A stretch of 64,000 nt of DNA from Rhodopseudomonas infernalis (GCF_022271405.1 NZ_JAJNAL010000001.1:248001-312000), one strand, 5' to 3'; positions 1-9,692 are shown, counted from the stretch's first letter. Numbers and translations are program-made. The notes: generated by a model not told the origin, from the letters alone.

Positions 1-74
1 CTATGGGAGATGGTCCAGCGCGATCTCGAGCCACTCCAGCAGTTCATTACACGCGTCAGCAAGGAAACCGATCG

Positions 75-866
75 TTGAGCAACATCAGCCGCTGGCGACA
101 TGCGCTGGCTCTCTTATTCGCCTCGCTCCTCCTCTCCCCCGCCCTCGCCGAGCCGGCCAAGCCGAAGCCCGATTTCGCGGTCAAGACCAAGGCGATCGAC
201 GGCAAGGTGCTGCTCGATGCGGCCATCAAGGCCGATCCGAAGCTGGCGGAGAATTGCCTGGCCGAGGGCAAGAAGTATATCGCCGAGCAGCGCGCCGAGG
301 CCGAGCCAGAATTCAAGAGCGACCCGGAACTGTTCCGCAACGGACCTTGGACCTATGAGCGCAGCTACACGGCGGACTCGCTGGTCGCGGACCGCTATGT
401 CAGCGTGCTGCGCATCGACTACAGCTACACCGGCGGCGCACACCCTAATACGGAGATCGACACCGTCCTGTGGGACAAGGCGCAGAGCAAGCGGATCAGC
501 ATCCGCCCGTTCTTCACCGACCTCGCCGATGGCAGTCCGGCGATGCAGGCGATGGTCAAGGGCGTGCTGGCCTCGCTGAAGGCCGAAAAGAAGGCGCGTG
601 GCACCGATGACGACGGCGACGACTACGTCAAGAGCATCGAGCCGAAGCTGCTGAAGATCGGCCCGGTGACGCTCGCCCGCTCGACAGAGGCCGGCAGAAG
701 TTCCGGCCTGATCTTCCACTACGCGCCTTACGCCGTCGGCGCCTATGCGGAAGGCAGCTACGACGCCTACGTGCCGTGGCAGAGCCTGAAGCCGTATCTG
801 TCCGCGGAAGGCACCGCGATCTTCGGCGGCGATCGGCCGAAAGGCGACGATGAACGCAACAAGTAA
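75..866 (+). CDS. Exported DUF3298-like protein
   Basis: The open frame runs from base 3, but I place the start at TTG 75, nine bases after an AAGGAAA ribosome site. This gives 263 residues beginning with a signal peptide (basic SRWRH, hydrophobic core, Ala cleavage region near SPALA). The mature part has a Y-x-Y-TGGAHPN motif near the middle and a C-terminal stretch ending FHYAPYAVGAYAEGSY, both typical of DUF3298/RsiV-like extracytoplasmic domains. These are known as periplasmic or surface domains of unclear ligand; no enzyme motif is visible. The last 17 bases overlap meaB, so the two are probably co-transcribed, but no functional link is obvious. The domain call is from motif memory and is fairly secure; the role is unknown. 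Confidence 0.7.
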   Translation: MSNISRWRHALALLFASLLLSPALAEPAKPKPDFAVKTKAIDGKVLLDAAIKADPKLAENCLAEGKKYIAEQRAEAEPEFKSDPELFRNGPWTYERSYTADSLVADRYVSVLRIDYSYTGGAHPNTEIDTVLWDKAQSKRISIRPFFTDLADGSPAMQAMVKGVLASLKAEKKARGTDDDGDDYVKSIEPKLLKIGPVTLARSTEAGRSSGLIFHYAPYAVGAYAEGSYDAYVPWQSLKPYLSAEGTAIFGGDRPKGDDERNK

Positions 867-1842
867 GAAGCCGCTCGATCTGCCGTCGCTGGCGAGCGAG
901 GTGCGCGATGGGCACCGCGCCGCGCTGGCGCGCGCGATCACGCTGATCGAGAGCCGCCGCGGCGATCATCAGGCGTCCGCACGCGCGCTGGTGCAGGATC
1001 TGCTGCCGCTAACCGGCCGCGCGATCCGCGTCGGCATCACCGGCTCGCCCGGCGTCGGCAAGTCGACCACGATCGACGCGCTCGGCATGTATCTGATCGA
1101 GCAGGGCCACAAGGTGGCGGTGCTGGCGGTCGATCCGTCGTCGGCGCGCACCGGCGGTTCGATCCTCGGCGACAAGACGCGGATGGCGCGGCTGTCCGCC
1201 GAGCCGAACGCCTTCATACGCCCCTCGCCCTCCTCCGGCACGCTTGGCGGCGTCGCAGCGAAGACGCGCGAGGCGATGCTGCTGTGCGAGGCAGCGGGCT
1301 TCGATGTCGTGCTGGTGGAGACCGTCGGCATCGGCCAGTCCGAAACCGCGGTCTGCGACATGACCGACTTCTTCCTCGCACTGATGCTGCCGGGCGCCGG
1401 CGACGAGCTGCAAGGCATCAAGAAGGGCCTGGTCGAACTCGCCGACATGATCGCCATCAACAAGGCCGATGGCGACAACATCGCGCGCGCCAATCTGGCC
1501 GCCGGAGAGTATCGCGCCGCGCTGCATATCCTGACGCCACGCTCGCCGCACTGGCAGCCGCCGGTGCAGACCTATTCGGCAATCACCGGTACCGGCATCG
1601 CGGAGCTCTGGCAGAGCGTCCTCGCCCATCGCGACGCCACCACGCCCTCCGGCGAGTTTGAGGCGCGGCGCCGCGAGCAGCAGGTCAAATGGATGTGGAC
1701 GATGCTGGAAGACCGCTGGAAAGCGCGCCTCAAGAGCGACCCCACGATCCGCGCCAAGGTGAAGCAGACCGAAGCCGCCGTCGCCGAAGGCCGTGTCACG
1801 CCGGCGATCGGCGCCGACGCGATCGCCGAGCTACTGGTGTGA
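850..1842 (+). CDS. meaB: MeaB/ArgK-type GTPase, methylmalonyl-CoA mutase chaperone
   Basis: A 330-residue G3E-family P-loop GTPase. Visible motifs are Walker A GSPGVGKST (residues 65-73), VDPSS (94-98), the ETVGIGQSE switch region (157-165) and the base-recognition motif NKAD (204-207). The family loads and protects B12-dependent acyl-CoA mutases, mainly methylmalonyl-CoA mutase, by controlling cofactor delivery and removal of damaged cobalamin. Length and motif order match full-length MeaB. No mutase gene lies in this window, so the partner must be elsewhere. The start ATG lies inside the end of the upstream exported-protein gene, suggesting one transcript. The older ArgK (arginine transport kinase) name for this family is misleading. 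Confidence 0.95.
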   Translation: MNATSKKPLDLPSLASEVRDGHRAALARAITLIESRRGDHQASARALVQDLLPLTGRAIRVGITGSPGVGKSTTIDALGMYLIEQGHKVAVLAVDPSSARTGGSILGDKTRMARLSAEPNAFIRPSPSSGTLGGVAAKTREAMLLCEAAGFDVVLVETVGIGQSETAVCDMTDFFLALMLPGAGDELQGIKKGLVELADMIAINKADGDNIARANLAAGEYRAALHILTPRSPHWQPPVQTYSAITGTGIAELWQSVLAHRDATTPSGEFEARRREQQVKWMWTMLEDRWKARLKSDPTIRAKVKQTEAAVAEGRVTPAIGADAIAELLV

Positions 1843-1921
1843 GAGACCCGACACCGGCTCTCACGCTGCACAGACGCGTCTCGGCACGCCAGCAACGCCA
1901 AGCATGGGCCCGCGCCTCATC

Positions 1922-2005
1922 CGTCATTGCGAGCGAAGCGAAACAATCCAGGCGTCAGGCGCTGAGCCGCTGGATTGCTTCGTCGCTTCGCTCCTCGCAA
2001 TGACG
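1922..2005. repeat. Palindromic intergenic repeat, family B, copy 1
   Basis: Long inverted repeat: the left arm starts CGTCATTGCGAG and the right arm ends CTCGCAATGACG, with inner arms around CAATCCA and TGGATTG. Related copies lie at 34232-34319 and 42876-42939. It sits between meaB and the peptidase gene and should form a cruciform or an mRNA hairpin. Confidence 0.85.
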
Positions 2006-2022
2006 GCGATGGGGATCGCGCC

Positions 2023-2673
2023 ATGACCGCACTCCGCATCCTGATCACCGGCTTCGGCTCGTTTCCGGGGGCGCCGTACAATCCAACGCCGGCGCTGGTC
2101 GACCGGCTGGTGAAGCTGCGGCGACCGGCCTTCGAGGCAGTTGCGCGCATCGGCCATGTCTTTCCGGTGAGCTACCGCGCCGTCGATCGCGAACTTCCCG
2201 AACTGCTGGCCAACCAGCCCGATGCACTGCTGATGTTCGGCCTCGCGGCGCGCACATCGCATCTACGAATCGAGACCCGCGCGCGCAATGCCGTGACGAC
2301 GCTGTGGCCGGACGCGGAACGCACGACGCTGCGCACCGCCTCGATCGCGTTGCATCAGGATGCGCAGCTGTTCGGGCCGCATTGCGCCAAGCTGATGCGC
2401 GCCGCCTGCGCGACCGGCATCGATGCCCGGCTCTCGCGCGATGCCGGGCGCTATCTGTGCAACTATCTGAGCTGGCGCGCGATCGAGGCGACACATCGGC
2501 CGCACGGCCCCCGCCTCGCCGCGTTCGTCCACGTTCCACTGATCGCCCGCGACGGCCGGCCGTGGCGGGACGGTACGATCAGTGCGGAGCACCTGGTCGA
2601 CGCCGGCGAAGCCATCCTGCTGGAAATGATCAGCCAGGCGCGACGAGCAAGCCCCTCGCTCACGACGGCGTGA
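2023..2673 (+). CDS. pcp: Pyroglutamyl-peptidase I family (C15) cysteine peptidase
   Basis: A 216-residue protein from ATG 2023, just after the palindromic repeat. It opens with the family signature GFGSFPGAPYNPT. The catalytic triad of the C15 family can be placed: Glu84 in RIETRARN, Cys146 in AGRYLCNYLS and His170 in FVHVPLI, so it should be active. The family removes N-terminal pyroglutamate from peptides in the cytoplasm. There is no signal peptide. It reads in the same direction as meaB but is separated by about 180 bases containing a repeat, so it may be expressed separately. Sequence around the triad differs somewhat from the Bacillus enzyme, so the substrate may not be limited to pyroglutamyl peptides. 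Confidence 0.85.
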   Translation: MTALRILITGFGSFPGAPYNPTPALVDRLVKLRRPAFEAVARIGHVFPVSYRAVDRELPELLANQPDALLMFGLAARTSHLRIETRARNAVTTLWPDAERTTLRTASIALHQDAQLFGPHCAKLMRAACATGIDARLSRDAGRYLCNYLSWRAIEATHRPHGPRLAAFVHVPLIARDGRPWRDGTISAEHLVDAGEAILLEMISQARRASPSLTTA

Positions 2674-2742
2674 TCCGAGATCGAAGTTCCAGGTTTGAAC
2701 CCCAGCCGCGGCTCGGCGTTGAAAGGCGAACGGGAGGTCCGC

Positions 2743-3000
2743 ATGCCCTACGCGCTGTATTGCGACGACGCCAAGATCAGCAAGGCCTATCCGACCGAGG
2801 CCAGCGTGTGGAAACATGCGCAGGAAAGCGGTCTCGTTGTCGACGTCGATCCCGGCGGCGAGTCACCGCAGCCGCGCCGCATCCTCGATAACGGCTACCA
2901 AATCCGTGCCTGCAGCGCTGACCCGGGCGAAAACCCGGAGCACAACGACGCCGAGGCCCATGCGGAGCGCGACTACCAACTCGCCCGCAACGCCGCCTGA
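2743..3000 (+). CDS. Small conserved hypothetical protein
   Basis: The 85-residue protein starts at ATG 2743, preceded by a good GGGAGG site; an upstream ATG at 2695 lacks one. It begins MPYALYCDDAKISKAYP, is acidic and hydrophilic, and has no signal peptide or membrane segment. Residues 1-45 look like a compact alpha/beta unit; the tail is rich in Glu, Asp, Asn and Ala. I do not recognise a named family. A strong terminator follows 37 bases downstream, supporting a real transcript end. Confidence 0.65.
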   Translation: MPYALYCDDAKISKAYPTEASVWKHAQESGLVVDVDPGGESPQPRRILDNGYQIRACSADPGENPEHNDAEAHAERDYQLARNAA

Positions 3001-3036
3001 GGGTTAACCCTACCGCCAAACATCTCGCTGCTGCGA

Positions 3037-3067
3037 CGCCGCCGTCCTCCGTGGGGCGGCGGTTTTT
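3037..3067 (+). terminator. Rho-independent terminator
   Basis: Seven-base GC stem CGCCGCC/GGCGGCG (3037-3043 with 3055-3061) and an 11-base loop, followed by G then TTTTT. It ends the transcript of the small gene at 2743-3000. Confidence 0.85.
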
Positions 3068-3108
3068 GCGTTACCAGTTCAACGTTGGTCCACGCGAGAG
3101 GCGCAGAC

Positions 3109-4464
3109 ATGACGATCCATCGGCGCGACCTGCTCGGCGCGGTCGCCGGCGCACTGACTCTGGCCGCAACGCCGCTCGCGGCAGCGCCGCTGACCTCTAA
3201 GCGCGGCCGCGATGCCACCCAGTTCGGGGTCCGGCCTGATAGTTCGGAGGATCAAACCCTCGCGTTGCAACGCGCCATCGACGATGCCGCCGAGCGGCGC
3301 ATGCCGCTGGCACTGCCGCCGGGCACCTATCGCACCGCCACGTTGCGGCTGCCGTCCGGCGCGCAGCTCAGCGGCGTGCGCGGCGCGACACGGCTGATCT
3401 TCACAGGCGGCCCGTCCCTGTTCGACAGCGCGGGCGCCGAGACGCCGACGCTGCAAGGTTTGGTGATCGACGGCGGCGGCATCACGCTTCCGGCGCGGCG
3501 TGGCCTGGTCCACTGCGTCGGGGCGCGGTCGCTGCGGATCGAGCAATGCGAGATCACCGCCAGCGGCGGCAGCGGCATCTGGCTGGAAACCACCGCCGGC
3601 ATCATCACCGACAACACGCTGACCGCGATCGCCGTGACCGGCGTGGTGTCGTTCGACGCCAAGGGGCTGAGCGTGTCGCGCAATACGATCATCGGCACCA
3701 ACGACAACGGCATCGAAATCCTGCGTACCGCGATCGGCGACGACGGCACGCTCGTCACCGGCAACCGGATCGAGAACATCAAGGCCGGCCCCGGCGGCTC
3801 GGGGCAATATGGCAACGCCATCAACGCGTTTCGCGCCGGCAACGTCATCGTCAGCGGCAACCGCATCAAGAATTGCGATTACTCCGCGGTGCGCGGCAAT
3901 TCGGCCTCGAACATCCACATCACCGACAACAGCGTCAGCGACGTGCGCGAAGTCGCGTTGTATTCAGAGTTCGCCTTCGAGGGCGCGGTGATCGCGAACA
4001 ACACCGTCGACGGCGCGGCGCTCGGCGTCTCAGTGTGCAACTTCAACGAAGGCGGACGGCTCAGCACCGTGCAGGGCAATATCATCCGCAATCTGCGGCC
4101 GAAGCGACCGATCGGCACGGCGCCCGACGACGACGCCGGCATCGGTATCTATGTCGAAGCCGACACCGCGGTGACCGGCAACGTGATCGAGAATGCGCCG
4201 TCGTTCGGCATCGTCGCAGGCTGGGGCCGCTATCTGCGCGACGTCGCGATCACCGGAAACGTGGTCCGCAAGGCGTTCGTCGGCATCGGAGTGTCGGTCG
4301 CGGACGGCGCCGGCACGGCGGCGATCAACGGCAACGTCATCGCCGAAACGCAGCGCGGCGCGGTGGTCGGTCTCGATCATGCCAGGCCAGTGACGCCGGA
4401 CCTGACCGCGCCAAATGCAGCGCGGTTCGCCCAGATCGCGCTCGGCACGAATTCCGTTCGCTGA
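3109..4464 (+). CDS. Tat-exported right-handed beta-helix repeat protein (TIGR03808-like)
   Basis: A 451-residue protein from ATG 3109. The N terminus MTIHRRDLLGAVAGAL is a twin-arginine signal (RRDLL), so it should be exported folded. The body begins like a pectate-lyase fold protein (TQFGVRPDSSEDQTLALQRAIDDA) and continues with many short repeats of the type xVxGNxIxN, for example ITDNTL, VSRNTI, VTGNRI, VSGNRI and ITGNVV, which is the ladder of a parallel beta helix. It matches my memory of TIGR03808, an uncharacterised twin-arginine repeat family restricted to a few alphaproteobacteria. A carbohydrate-active or surface role is inferred from the fold only. No clear catalytic residues can be assigned. 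Confidence 0.8.
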   Translation: MTIHRRDLLGAVAGALTLAATPLAAAPLTSKRGRDATQFGVRPDSSEDQTLALQRAIDDAAERRMPLALPPGTYRTATLRLPSGAQLSGVRGATRLIFTGGPSLFDSAGAETPTLQGLVIDGGGITLPARRGLVHCVGARSLRIEQCEITASGGSGIWLETTAGIITDNTLTAIAVTGVVSFDAKGLSVSRNTIIGTNDNGIEILRTAIGDDGTLVTGNRIENIKAGPGGSGQYGNAINAFRAGNVIVSGNRIKNCDYSAVRGNSASNIHITDNSVSDVREVALYSEFAFEGAVIANNTVDGAALGVSVCNFNEGGRLSTVQGNIIRNLRPKRPIGTAPDDDAGIGIYVEADTAVTGNVIENAPSFGIVAGWGRYLRDVAITGNVVRKAFVGIGVSVADGAGTAAINGNVIAETQRGAVVGLDHARPVTPDLTAPNAARFAQIALGTNSVR

Positions 4465-4489
4465 CTCAGCGCTTTCAACGATGCACAAC

Positions 4490-4590
4490 CTCATGGTGAG
4501 GAGGCCCGCAGCGCCGTCTCGAACCATGGACAAGGGACGCTCCACAGCCCCATTCTTCGAGACGCTCGGCTCCGCCGGGCCGAGAAGGAG
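4490..4590. repeat. Intergenic repeat, family E
   Basis: Stretch beginning CCTCATGGTGAGGAG and ending near CATTCTTCGAGACGC, with internal complementarity (CTCATGGTGAG; CGTCTCGAA against TTCGAGACG). It resembles a dispersed intergenic repeat I recall from Bradyrhizobiaceae genomes. Only one copy is in this window, so family membership is from memory. Confidence 0.5.
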
Positions 4591-4599
4591 CACTGCCGC

Positions 4600-4950
4600 T
4601 TACTGATACGCTGCCGCGAAATAACTTCGCTTCAGCCTGAACTGCCCGCCGACCGCGCGGTACACTTGCCGCAGATACTGGCCGTTCCGACACAGCGCGG
4701 CCACGCCGGACCGGCATCCGAGATACTCGTAGTGCAGCACGATGGTCGCCGGCGTATAGGTCGCGAAATAATGACCGGCAATCGAGCCGGACGGACATTG
4801 CGCCGCGAGGTTGCGCTGGATCTCCAACGGCAATTGCGCCAGGTGATACGAATTCCACAGCGGATCCTTCGGCGACTGCGCAGACGCAGCAAACCCGGCT
4901 CCGCCAAACGACAGCGCGGCGTGTCCCGCCGACAATAACTGTGAGATCAC
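4600..4950 (-). CDS. Small exported hypothetical protein
   Basis: The open frame extends upstream to 5157, but the best start is GTG 4950, five bases after a GGGAGG site. The 116-residue product then begins with a signal-like segment (VISQLLSAGHAALSFGG, cleavage near ASAQ). The mature part, from SPKDPLWNSYHLAQLP, is about 90 residues with three cysteines (AQCPSG, LGCRSG, ALCRNG) and many aromatic residues, suggesting a periplasmic, possibly disulfide-bonded domain. I do not recognise the family. It is convergent with the beta-helix gene and separated from it by a repeat. Confidence 0.6.
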   Translation of the reverse strand: MISQLLSAGHAALSFGGAGFAASAQSPKDPLWNSYHLAQLPLEIQRNLAAQCPSGSIAGHYFATYTPATIVLHYEYLGCRSGVAALCRNGQYLRQVYRAVGGQFRLKRSYFAAAYQ

Positions 4951-5304
4951 GGCATCCTCCCGACCATGCATCGCGTCTCGTCTGATCGCGATTGGGGATC
5001 TGAATGGGAGGATAGCCGAGCGAAACTGACAGGACGCTTTCAACGCCGGCCCGCACACATCGCGTATCCGCGATTGCGAGGCAGCTACATCTGAATCTCG
5101 GGGATCGACCGCGCGGCTAAAACATCGCCACGTCTTTTTATGGAGCTTCGGCTCCAATGCATCGCGCGGCTTTGCTTGCTGTTGAGGCTGAAAGGATGAA
5201 CCACAGGGACTTGTGGTTCATCCTTCGCAGTTCGCTGCTCTCAAGCGTTGGAAGATACTGGAAGGGCAACCAGAACTGTGCCCCACCTACTTCTTCCCGT
5301 TCCC
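4951..5304. other. Intergenic region
   Basis: The 354 bases between the small exported gene and the 3' end of the chemoreceptor gene hold no convincing gene. The only notable structure is the hairpin at 5192-5225. Confidence 0.6.
5192..5225 (-). terminator. Perfect 14-bp hairpin, probable terminator
   Basis: AAGGATGAACCACA pairs perfectly with TGTGGTTCATCCTT around a six-base loop. It lies 80 bases downstream of the chemoreceptor stop on the minus strand. There is no long T run, so it may act as an mRNA 3' stabilising hairpin. Confidence 0.55.
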
Positions 5305-7368
5305 TCAGGCCGCCCGCACCGTCTCGACGAACCGCCCAACCTCCTGGCGCAGGCGGGTGCTGTCGCGCGAGAGGGACTGCGCGGCGGACAGTACCTGCGT
5401 CGAGGCTGCGCCGGTTTCGGTGGCGCCGCGTTGAACGTCGGTGATGTTCGACGAGACTTGCTGGGTGCCGCGCGCCGCCTGCTGGACATTGCGGGAAATT
5501 TCCTGCGTCGCCGCACCCTGCTCTTCCACCGCCGAGGCGATGGTCGAGGCGATCTCCGACATACGCTCGATCGTGCCGCCGATCTCGCGGATTGCTCCGA
5601 CGGAATCCTGCGTCGCCGACTGCATCCCAGTGATCTGCTGACTGATCTCGCCGGTCGCCTTGGCGGTCTGCTCGGCCAGCGCCTTGACCTCCTGCGCCAC
5701 CACGGCGAAGCCGCGGCCGGCGTCGCCGGCGCGCGCAGCTTCGATCGTGGCATTGAGCGCCAAGAGATTAGTCTGTCCCGCAATAGTGTTGATCAGATCG
5801 ACCACGTCGCCGATGCGATTGGCGGCGTCCGATAGCTGCCCGATCCGGTGATTGGTCTTGCGGGCCTGATCGACTGCTTCGCCGGCGATCCGGGCAGCTT
5901 CCTGCACCTGGCGGCTGATCTCCGAGATCGACGACGCCATCTGTTCGGTGGCGGAAGCGACCGATTGCACATTGGCGGAGGCTTGTTCCGAGGCAGCCGC
6001 CACCGACGTCGCCAGCTCCTGCGAGCGGTCGGCGGTCGACGTCAGCGTACCGGCCGACGACTCCAGTTCGGATGAAGCCGACGAGACGGTGTGGATGATT
6101 TCGCCGACGGCGCCCTCGAAGTCATCGGCCAGCCGCCGCATTTCGGCTTTGTGTTGCTCGGCAACCCGTCGCTCGGCCTCTTCCTGCTCTTCCTTCAGCC
6201 GCTTCACGTCGAGCGCATTGGACTTGAAGACTTCGACCGTGCAGGCCATCAGGCCGATCTCGTCGAGCCGGCCGGAGCCGGCAACTTCAACGTCGAGATT
6301 GCCCGAGGCCAGTTCGCGCATCGTGTCGGAAATTCGCACGATCGGACGTGACACCGCGCGGCCGATCAGCCACGCCAGCACGATGCCGATGAGTTGCGCC
6401 GAGATGGTGATGATCAGCGTCTGCGACCTGGTATCGAACACCTGCGCCTGCGTGGCCTGGCTGATCTGCTGCTGCTCTGCGATGCCGATCTGGTTGATAC
6501 GCCCGGCAGCGGCCGCCAGCGTGCCCGCCACTTTGCTCATCTCGTGGATCTTTGCCTCGACGCCGGCAATATCCGCCGCCGCCTGCCGGAAACCGTCCGC
6601 ATAGATCGTCAGGTCGGTCTCGATCGCGGCGATCTGCTTCTGCTCCGAGACCGTGTCGACGGAGGTCTTCAGCGCCGACAGCGCGCTCTTGAGATCGGCG
6701 AGCGATTTATCGGCGGTCGCCAGCGCGTCCTTCTCGAGCCGGATGCCCAACATCTTGCTGGCGGCAAGCCGCAACATCATGAAACTCTTCAGGCCCTGCC
6801 CGACCAGCAGCGCATTGCGGCCGTCGCCATCGCCGGTCATCGTCGCGCTCTGCAGTTGTTCGAACTTCGCCATCAGACGCTGTCCCACGGGACCAAGTAC
6901 CTCGACCGTGATCCGGCTCTGGTCGCGGCGCAGCTTGACTATTTCGGAGAATTTGCCGCTGTACTGACCGAACTGCTGATCGATGTCGGTCAGCAGCGTA
7001 TGGATCTCGGGATTTTGAATCTGGCGGGTGCCTTGGGCGATGCCGGCCGTGAGCTTCTGAGCAGCCCGTTCGACCTCGCTGACCAGCGGCTCGTCGCCGG
7101 TGAGCCCGTATTCGTGCACGACACTGCGCAGCGCCGCAAAGCCGCTGTCGATCTTGTGCGCGAGATCGACGACCTCGACGCGTTGGCCGAACGAAGTCAC
7201 GGCCGCTCCCAGGCTCCCGAAGCTGGTGTAGTTCATCACGGCGAGGATCGCCATCAGCACCTGAATGGCAGCGAAGCCGATCGCGATTTTGACGCCGATC
7301 TTGCGATTGGTGAACAGCGCGAGCGGACTGAATGAACGGGGTGTGAGCGGCGGGGGTGTGCGGGTCAT
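5305..7368 (-). CDS. Methyl-accepting chemotaxis protein
   Basis: A 687-residue transmembrane chemoreceptor. I choose ATG 7368 ([12 protein letters not shown]); the frame extends further but without receptor-like sequence. Order: short cytoplasmic N terminus, TM1 (about residues 26-48, [19 protein letters not shown]), a long all-helical periplasmic sensor of about 270 residues, TM2 ([19 protein letters not shown]), HAMP linker, then the signalling domain with the conserved hairpin tip [18 protein letters not shown]. The sensor length and helical pattern fit a helical bimodular (HBM) type rather than Cache or PAS, though this is inference. No CheB/CheR-binding pentapeptide is visible at the C terminus. 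No other chemotaxis gene is nearby, so it is an orphan receptor. Confidence 0.92.
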   Translation of the reverse strand: MTRTPPPLTPRSFSPLALFTNRKIGVKIAIGFAAIQVLMAILAVMNYTSFGSLGAAVTSFGQRVEVVDLAHKIDSGFAALRSVVHEYGLTGDEPLVSEVERAAQKLTAGIAQGTRQIQNPEIHTLLTDIDQQFGQYSGKFSEIVKLRRDQSRITVEVLGPVGQRLMAKFEQLQSATMTGDGDGRNALLVGQGLKSFMMLRLAASKMLGIRLEKDALATADKSLADLKSALSALKTSVDTVSEQKQIAAIETDLTIYADGFRQAAADIAGVEAKIHEMSKVAGTLAAAAGRINQIGIAEQQQISQATQAQVFDTRSQTLIITISAQLIGIVLAWLIGRAVSRPIVRISDTMRELASGNLDVEVAGSGRLDEIGLMACTVEVFKSNALDVKRLKEEQEEAERRVAEQHKAEMRRLADDFEGAVGEIIHTVSSASSELESSAGTLTSTADRSQELATSVAAASEQASANVQSVASATEQMASSISEISRQVQEAARIAGEAVDQARKTNHRIGQLSDAANRIGDVVDLINTIAGQTNLLALNATIEAARAGDAGRGFAVVAQEVKALAEQTAKATGEISQQITGMQSATQDSVGAIREIGGTIERMSEIASTIASAVEEQGAATQEISRNVQQAARGTQQVSSNITDVQRGATETGAASTQVLSAAQSLSRDSTRLRQEVGRFVETVRAA

Positions 7369-7820
7369 GATCTGACTTTCACTGCGGGCGCAAGTGCGCG
7401 CTCGGGCTGCGACCTTCCAGTGCACGGCAGGCGCCGATCCGCGTCGCAGCGTCGACACGATCGTCGCGGCGGATCACCCCGGCGTGCTGATGAGTTTTGT
7501 GGGCGGACGCCAATGTCCGCTGGCCCCACGTGCGCTGGAAATCATTTGAAAAGTTTAAAGAGGCGAGCCGCACAACCATTCGAATGTGCGTGAAATTTGG
7601 CGCAGCTAAGCGCTGGCCACTACTTGATATCGATCGGGCCGATCACGCGAGAGCTTGACGATGTTGGACTTTTCGCCCACGCCGCGGTCAGGGGTCAGAC
7701 CAGCGCGGCGACAAATTAGGTCGTCCTGCCTGCCATGTCTTCGCCGAAAGTCTAGCTTATCCTTGTGTATCAGCCGTCGCGTTACTGCGCTCTCCGGAAC
7801 GAATTGCACGGCCGCGCGTC
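7369..7820. other. Intergenic region between divergent genes
   Basis: These 452 bases separate the chemoreceptor and hydrolase genes and should hold both promoters. Short open frames exist, but none has a ribosome site or recognisable protein. It is more AT-rich around 7540-7580 and 7740-7760. No defined operator was found. Confidence 0.6.
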
Positions 7821-8870
7821 GTGGCTGAGATGTACTCGCACCGATGGCTTCTCATGCCTCATCTTCTCAAGATGCTGTTCGCTGCCGCTCTCGGTGCGAC
7901 GCCCGTCGTGACGCCGTTGCTCACGACCGCCGACGCCGCGCCACGCGAGCCATATGGGATCAATCTGGAAGGCTATGCCTATCCATATCCGGTGCATTCG
8001 TTCGCCGTGACGTCGGGCGGCGAGCAACTCGCCATGGCCTATATGGATGTCGCGCCCGCGCAGCCGAACGGTCGCACCGTCGTGCTGCTGCACGGCCGTA
8101 ACTTTCCGTCGAGCTATTGGGCGCCGGTCATCAAGATGCTGGGCGAAGCAGGCTACCGCGTGGTGGCGCCCGATCAGATCGGCTTCGGCAAATCCTCGAA
8201 GCCGACCGGCGATCTGCACTTCGACGACCTTGCCCGCAACACCATCGCGCTGCTCGACAAGCTCGGGATCGCCAAGGCCGACGTCGTCGCGCATTCGCTC
8301 GGCGGCATGCTGGGCGTTCGGATCGCCCGCGCCTATCCGGACCGTGTCGACCATCTGGTGCTGACGGCGCCGATCGGTCTGGAAGACTATCGGCTCTACG
8401 TGCCGCCGACGCCGACAGAGAAGATCATCGCCAATGAGGACATGCTCACGGCCGAGACTTATCGCAAGCAGCTCGAAACCAACTACGCGCTGAAGTTGCC
8501 GCCCGATCAGGTCACGCCCTTCATCGACGCGCGTTTCAACCTCAAGGGCAGTCCGGACTATCCGCGTTGGCTACGCGCCTTCGTGGCGTCGGCGCAACTG
8601 ATCTATCGCGAGCCGGTGGCGCACGAAATTCCGCTGATCAGCCGCCCCACGCTGTTCATCATGGGCGCCGACGATCACAACGCCCCGGGCAAGCCCAACG
8701 CGCCCGAGCCGCTGCGCGCCAAGATGGGGCAGAACGCCGAGTTGGCGAAGAAGCTTGCGGCCGAGATGCCGAACGCGCGTGCCGAGGTGCTGCCGAACAC
8801 CGGCCACCTGGTGTTTCTCGAAGCGCCCGATCGCTATCGCGACCTGGTGCTGGATTTTCTCGGCAAGTAG
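7821..8870 (+). CDS. Exported alpha/beta-fold hydrolase
   Basis: A 349-residue serine hydrolase. Catalytic features are the oxyanion motif HGRN (91-94), nucleophile Ser159 in AHSLGG, a probable acid at Asp284/Asp285 (GADDH) and His329 in NTGHLVF. The cap region 190-260 is helical. The start is uncertain: GTG 7821, ATG 7830 or ATG 7854. A hydrophobic segment (MPHLLKMLFAAALGATPVV, ending TADAAP) follows the third candidate, so the protein is probably secreted to the periplasm. The family includes esterases, epoxide hydrolases and dehalogenases; the substrate cannot be read from sequence. It stands alone between divergent and convergent neighbours. Confidence 0.85.
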   Translation: MAEMYSHRWLLMPHLLKMLFAAALGATPVVTPLLTTADAAPREPYGINLEGYAYPYPVHSFAVTSGGEQLAMAYMDVAPAQPNGRTVVLLHGRNFPSSYWAPVIKMLGEAGYRVVAPDQIGFGKSSKPTGDLHFDDLARNTIALLDKLGIAKADVVAHSLGGMLGVRIARAYPDRVDHLVLTAPIGLEDYRLYVPPTPTEKIIANEDMLTAETYRKQLETNYALKLPPDQVTPFIDARFNLKGSPDYPRWLRAFVASAQLIYREPVAHEIPLISRPTLFIMGADDHNAPGKPNAPEPLRAKMGQNAELAKKLAAEMPNARAEVLPNTGHLVFLEAPDRYRDLVLDFLGK

Positions 8871-8882
8871 CCCGTCGGCCGC

Positions 8883-9479
8883 TCAGCTGGCCCGGCGCAG
8901 CAGCGGATAGCGCTCGGCCAGTACTGCGACGTCGAGGGCGTGCTGCCAGGCAGGCGGCGCAATCTCGATCGGCTCAGCGATGTCCGGGGCGATGTCGTCG
9001 TCGAGATCGATCGGCGGGACGATGCTGAGCTGCGGTGGGGCCACTTCCACCGCCAGCTCCATCTCGAGCGCCGGCATGCCAGGATCGTCCGATTCCAGTT
9101 CGACGGGCAAAGTGACGCTATAGATCTGCTCCGGCGCCGGAGCGACGGGCGACGGAATGACGTTGAAGACCCGCGTCGGTTCGACCGCGGTCTCGTCGCT
9201 CAGATAGAAGATCGGCCGTGGCGCCAGATCTTTATTTTGGCCGAGCCATGACAGGTCGACTGGCAGATTGTCGTCCGTCGCCTCGCGGTACAGCAGGTCG
9301 CGCCAGGTATCAACCGCCGCTTTGGCTTCCTGGATGTTCTCCAAAAAGGCCACTTCGGTGAAAAACCGTCGCCAGCGGCCGGTCTCGAATAGTTCGGTGA
9401 GATATTCCAGTCGCTGTTCGGCGAGCACGCACCAGCGCTCGACGATTGCGCGGCCGCGCATCGCGTCGGTGACTTCCAT
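8883..9479 (-). CDS. Hypothetical protein, possibly TIGR03809-like
   Basis: 198 residues from ATG 9479; a TTG two codons upstream is an alternative. The N-terminal half (RAIVERWCVLAEQRLEYLTELFETGRWRRFF, then a second helical block) is a conserved helical domain that resembles the small Bradyrhizobiaceae family TIGR03809, recalled with moderate certainty. The C-terminal half is low complexity, rich in Pro, Glu, Asp and Ala (PAPEQI, IDLDDDIAPDIAEPIEI), and probably disordered. No signal peptide. Function unknown. It is convergent with the hydrolase, the two stops being about 13 bases apart. Confidence 0.6.
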   Translation of the reverse strand: MEVTDAMRGRAIVERWCVLAEQRLEYLTELFETGRWRRFFTEVAFLENIQEAKAAVDTWRDLLYREATDDNLPVDLSWLGQNKDLAPRPIFYLSDETAVEPTRVFNVIPSPVAPAPEQIYSVTLPVELESDDPGMPALEMELAVEVAPPQLSIVPPIDLDDDIAPDIAEPIEIAPPAWQHALDVAVLAERYPLLRRAS

Positions 9480-9692
9480 GACCAATCCGCCAATGAGGGG
9501 AGAGACGAACGCGACGCTACTTACGAATCAACGCAAGCATATGAATCAGTTTGTTAACAAAAATTTACCATGTCCAGCCGGCGGTGCCCCCGTATTGCCC
9601 CGAAGACCGTGAGTGGCCGAATCGCATGCGGTCACAAATGGTCGCAGTTAGGGACGGGTGATTTGTTCTGTGGGTGGGCGTCCAAAGAAAAG

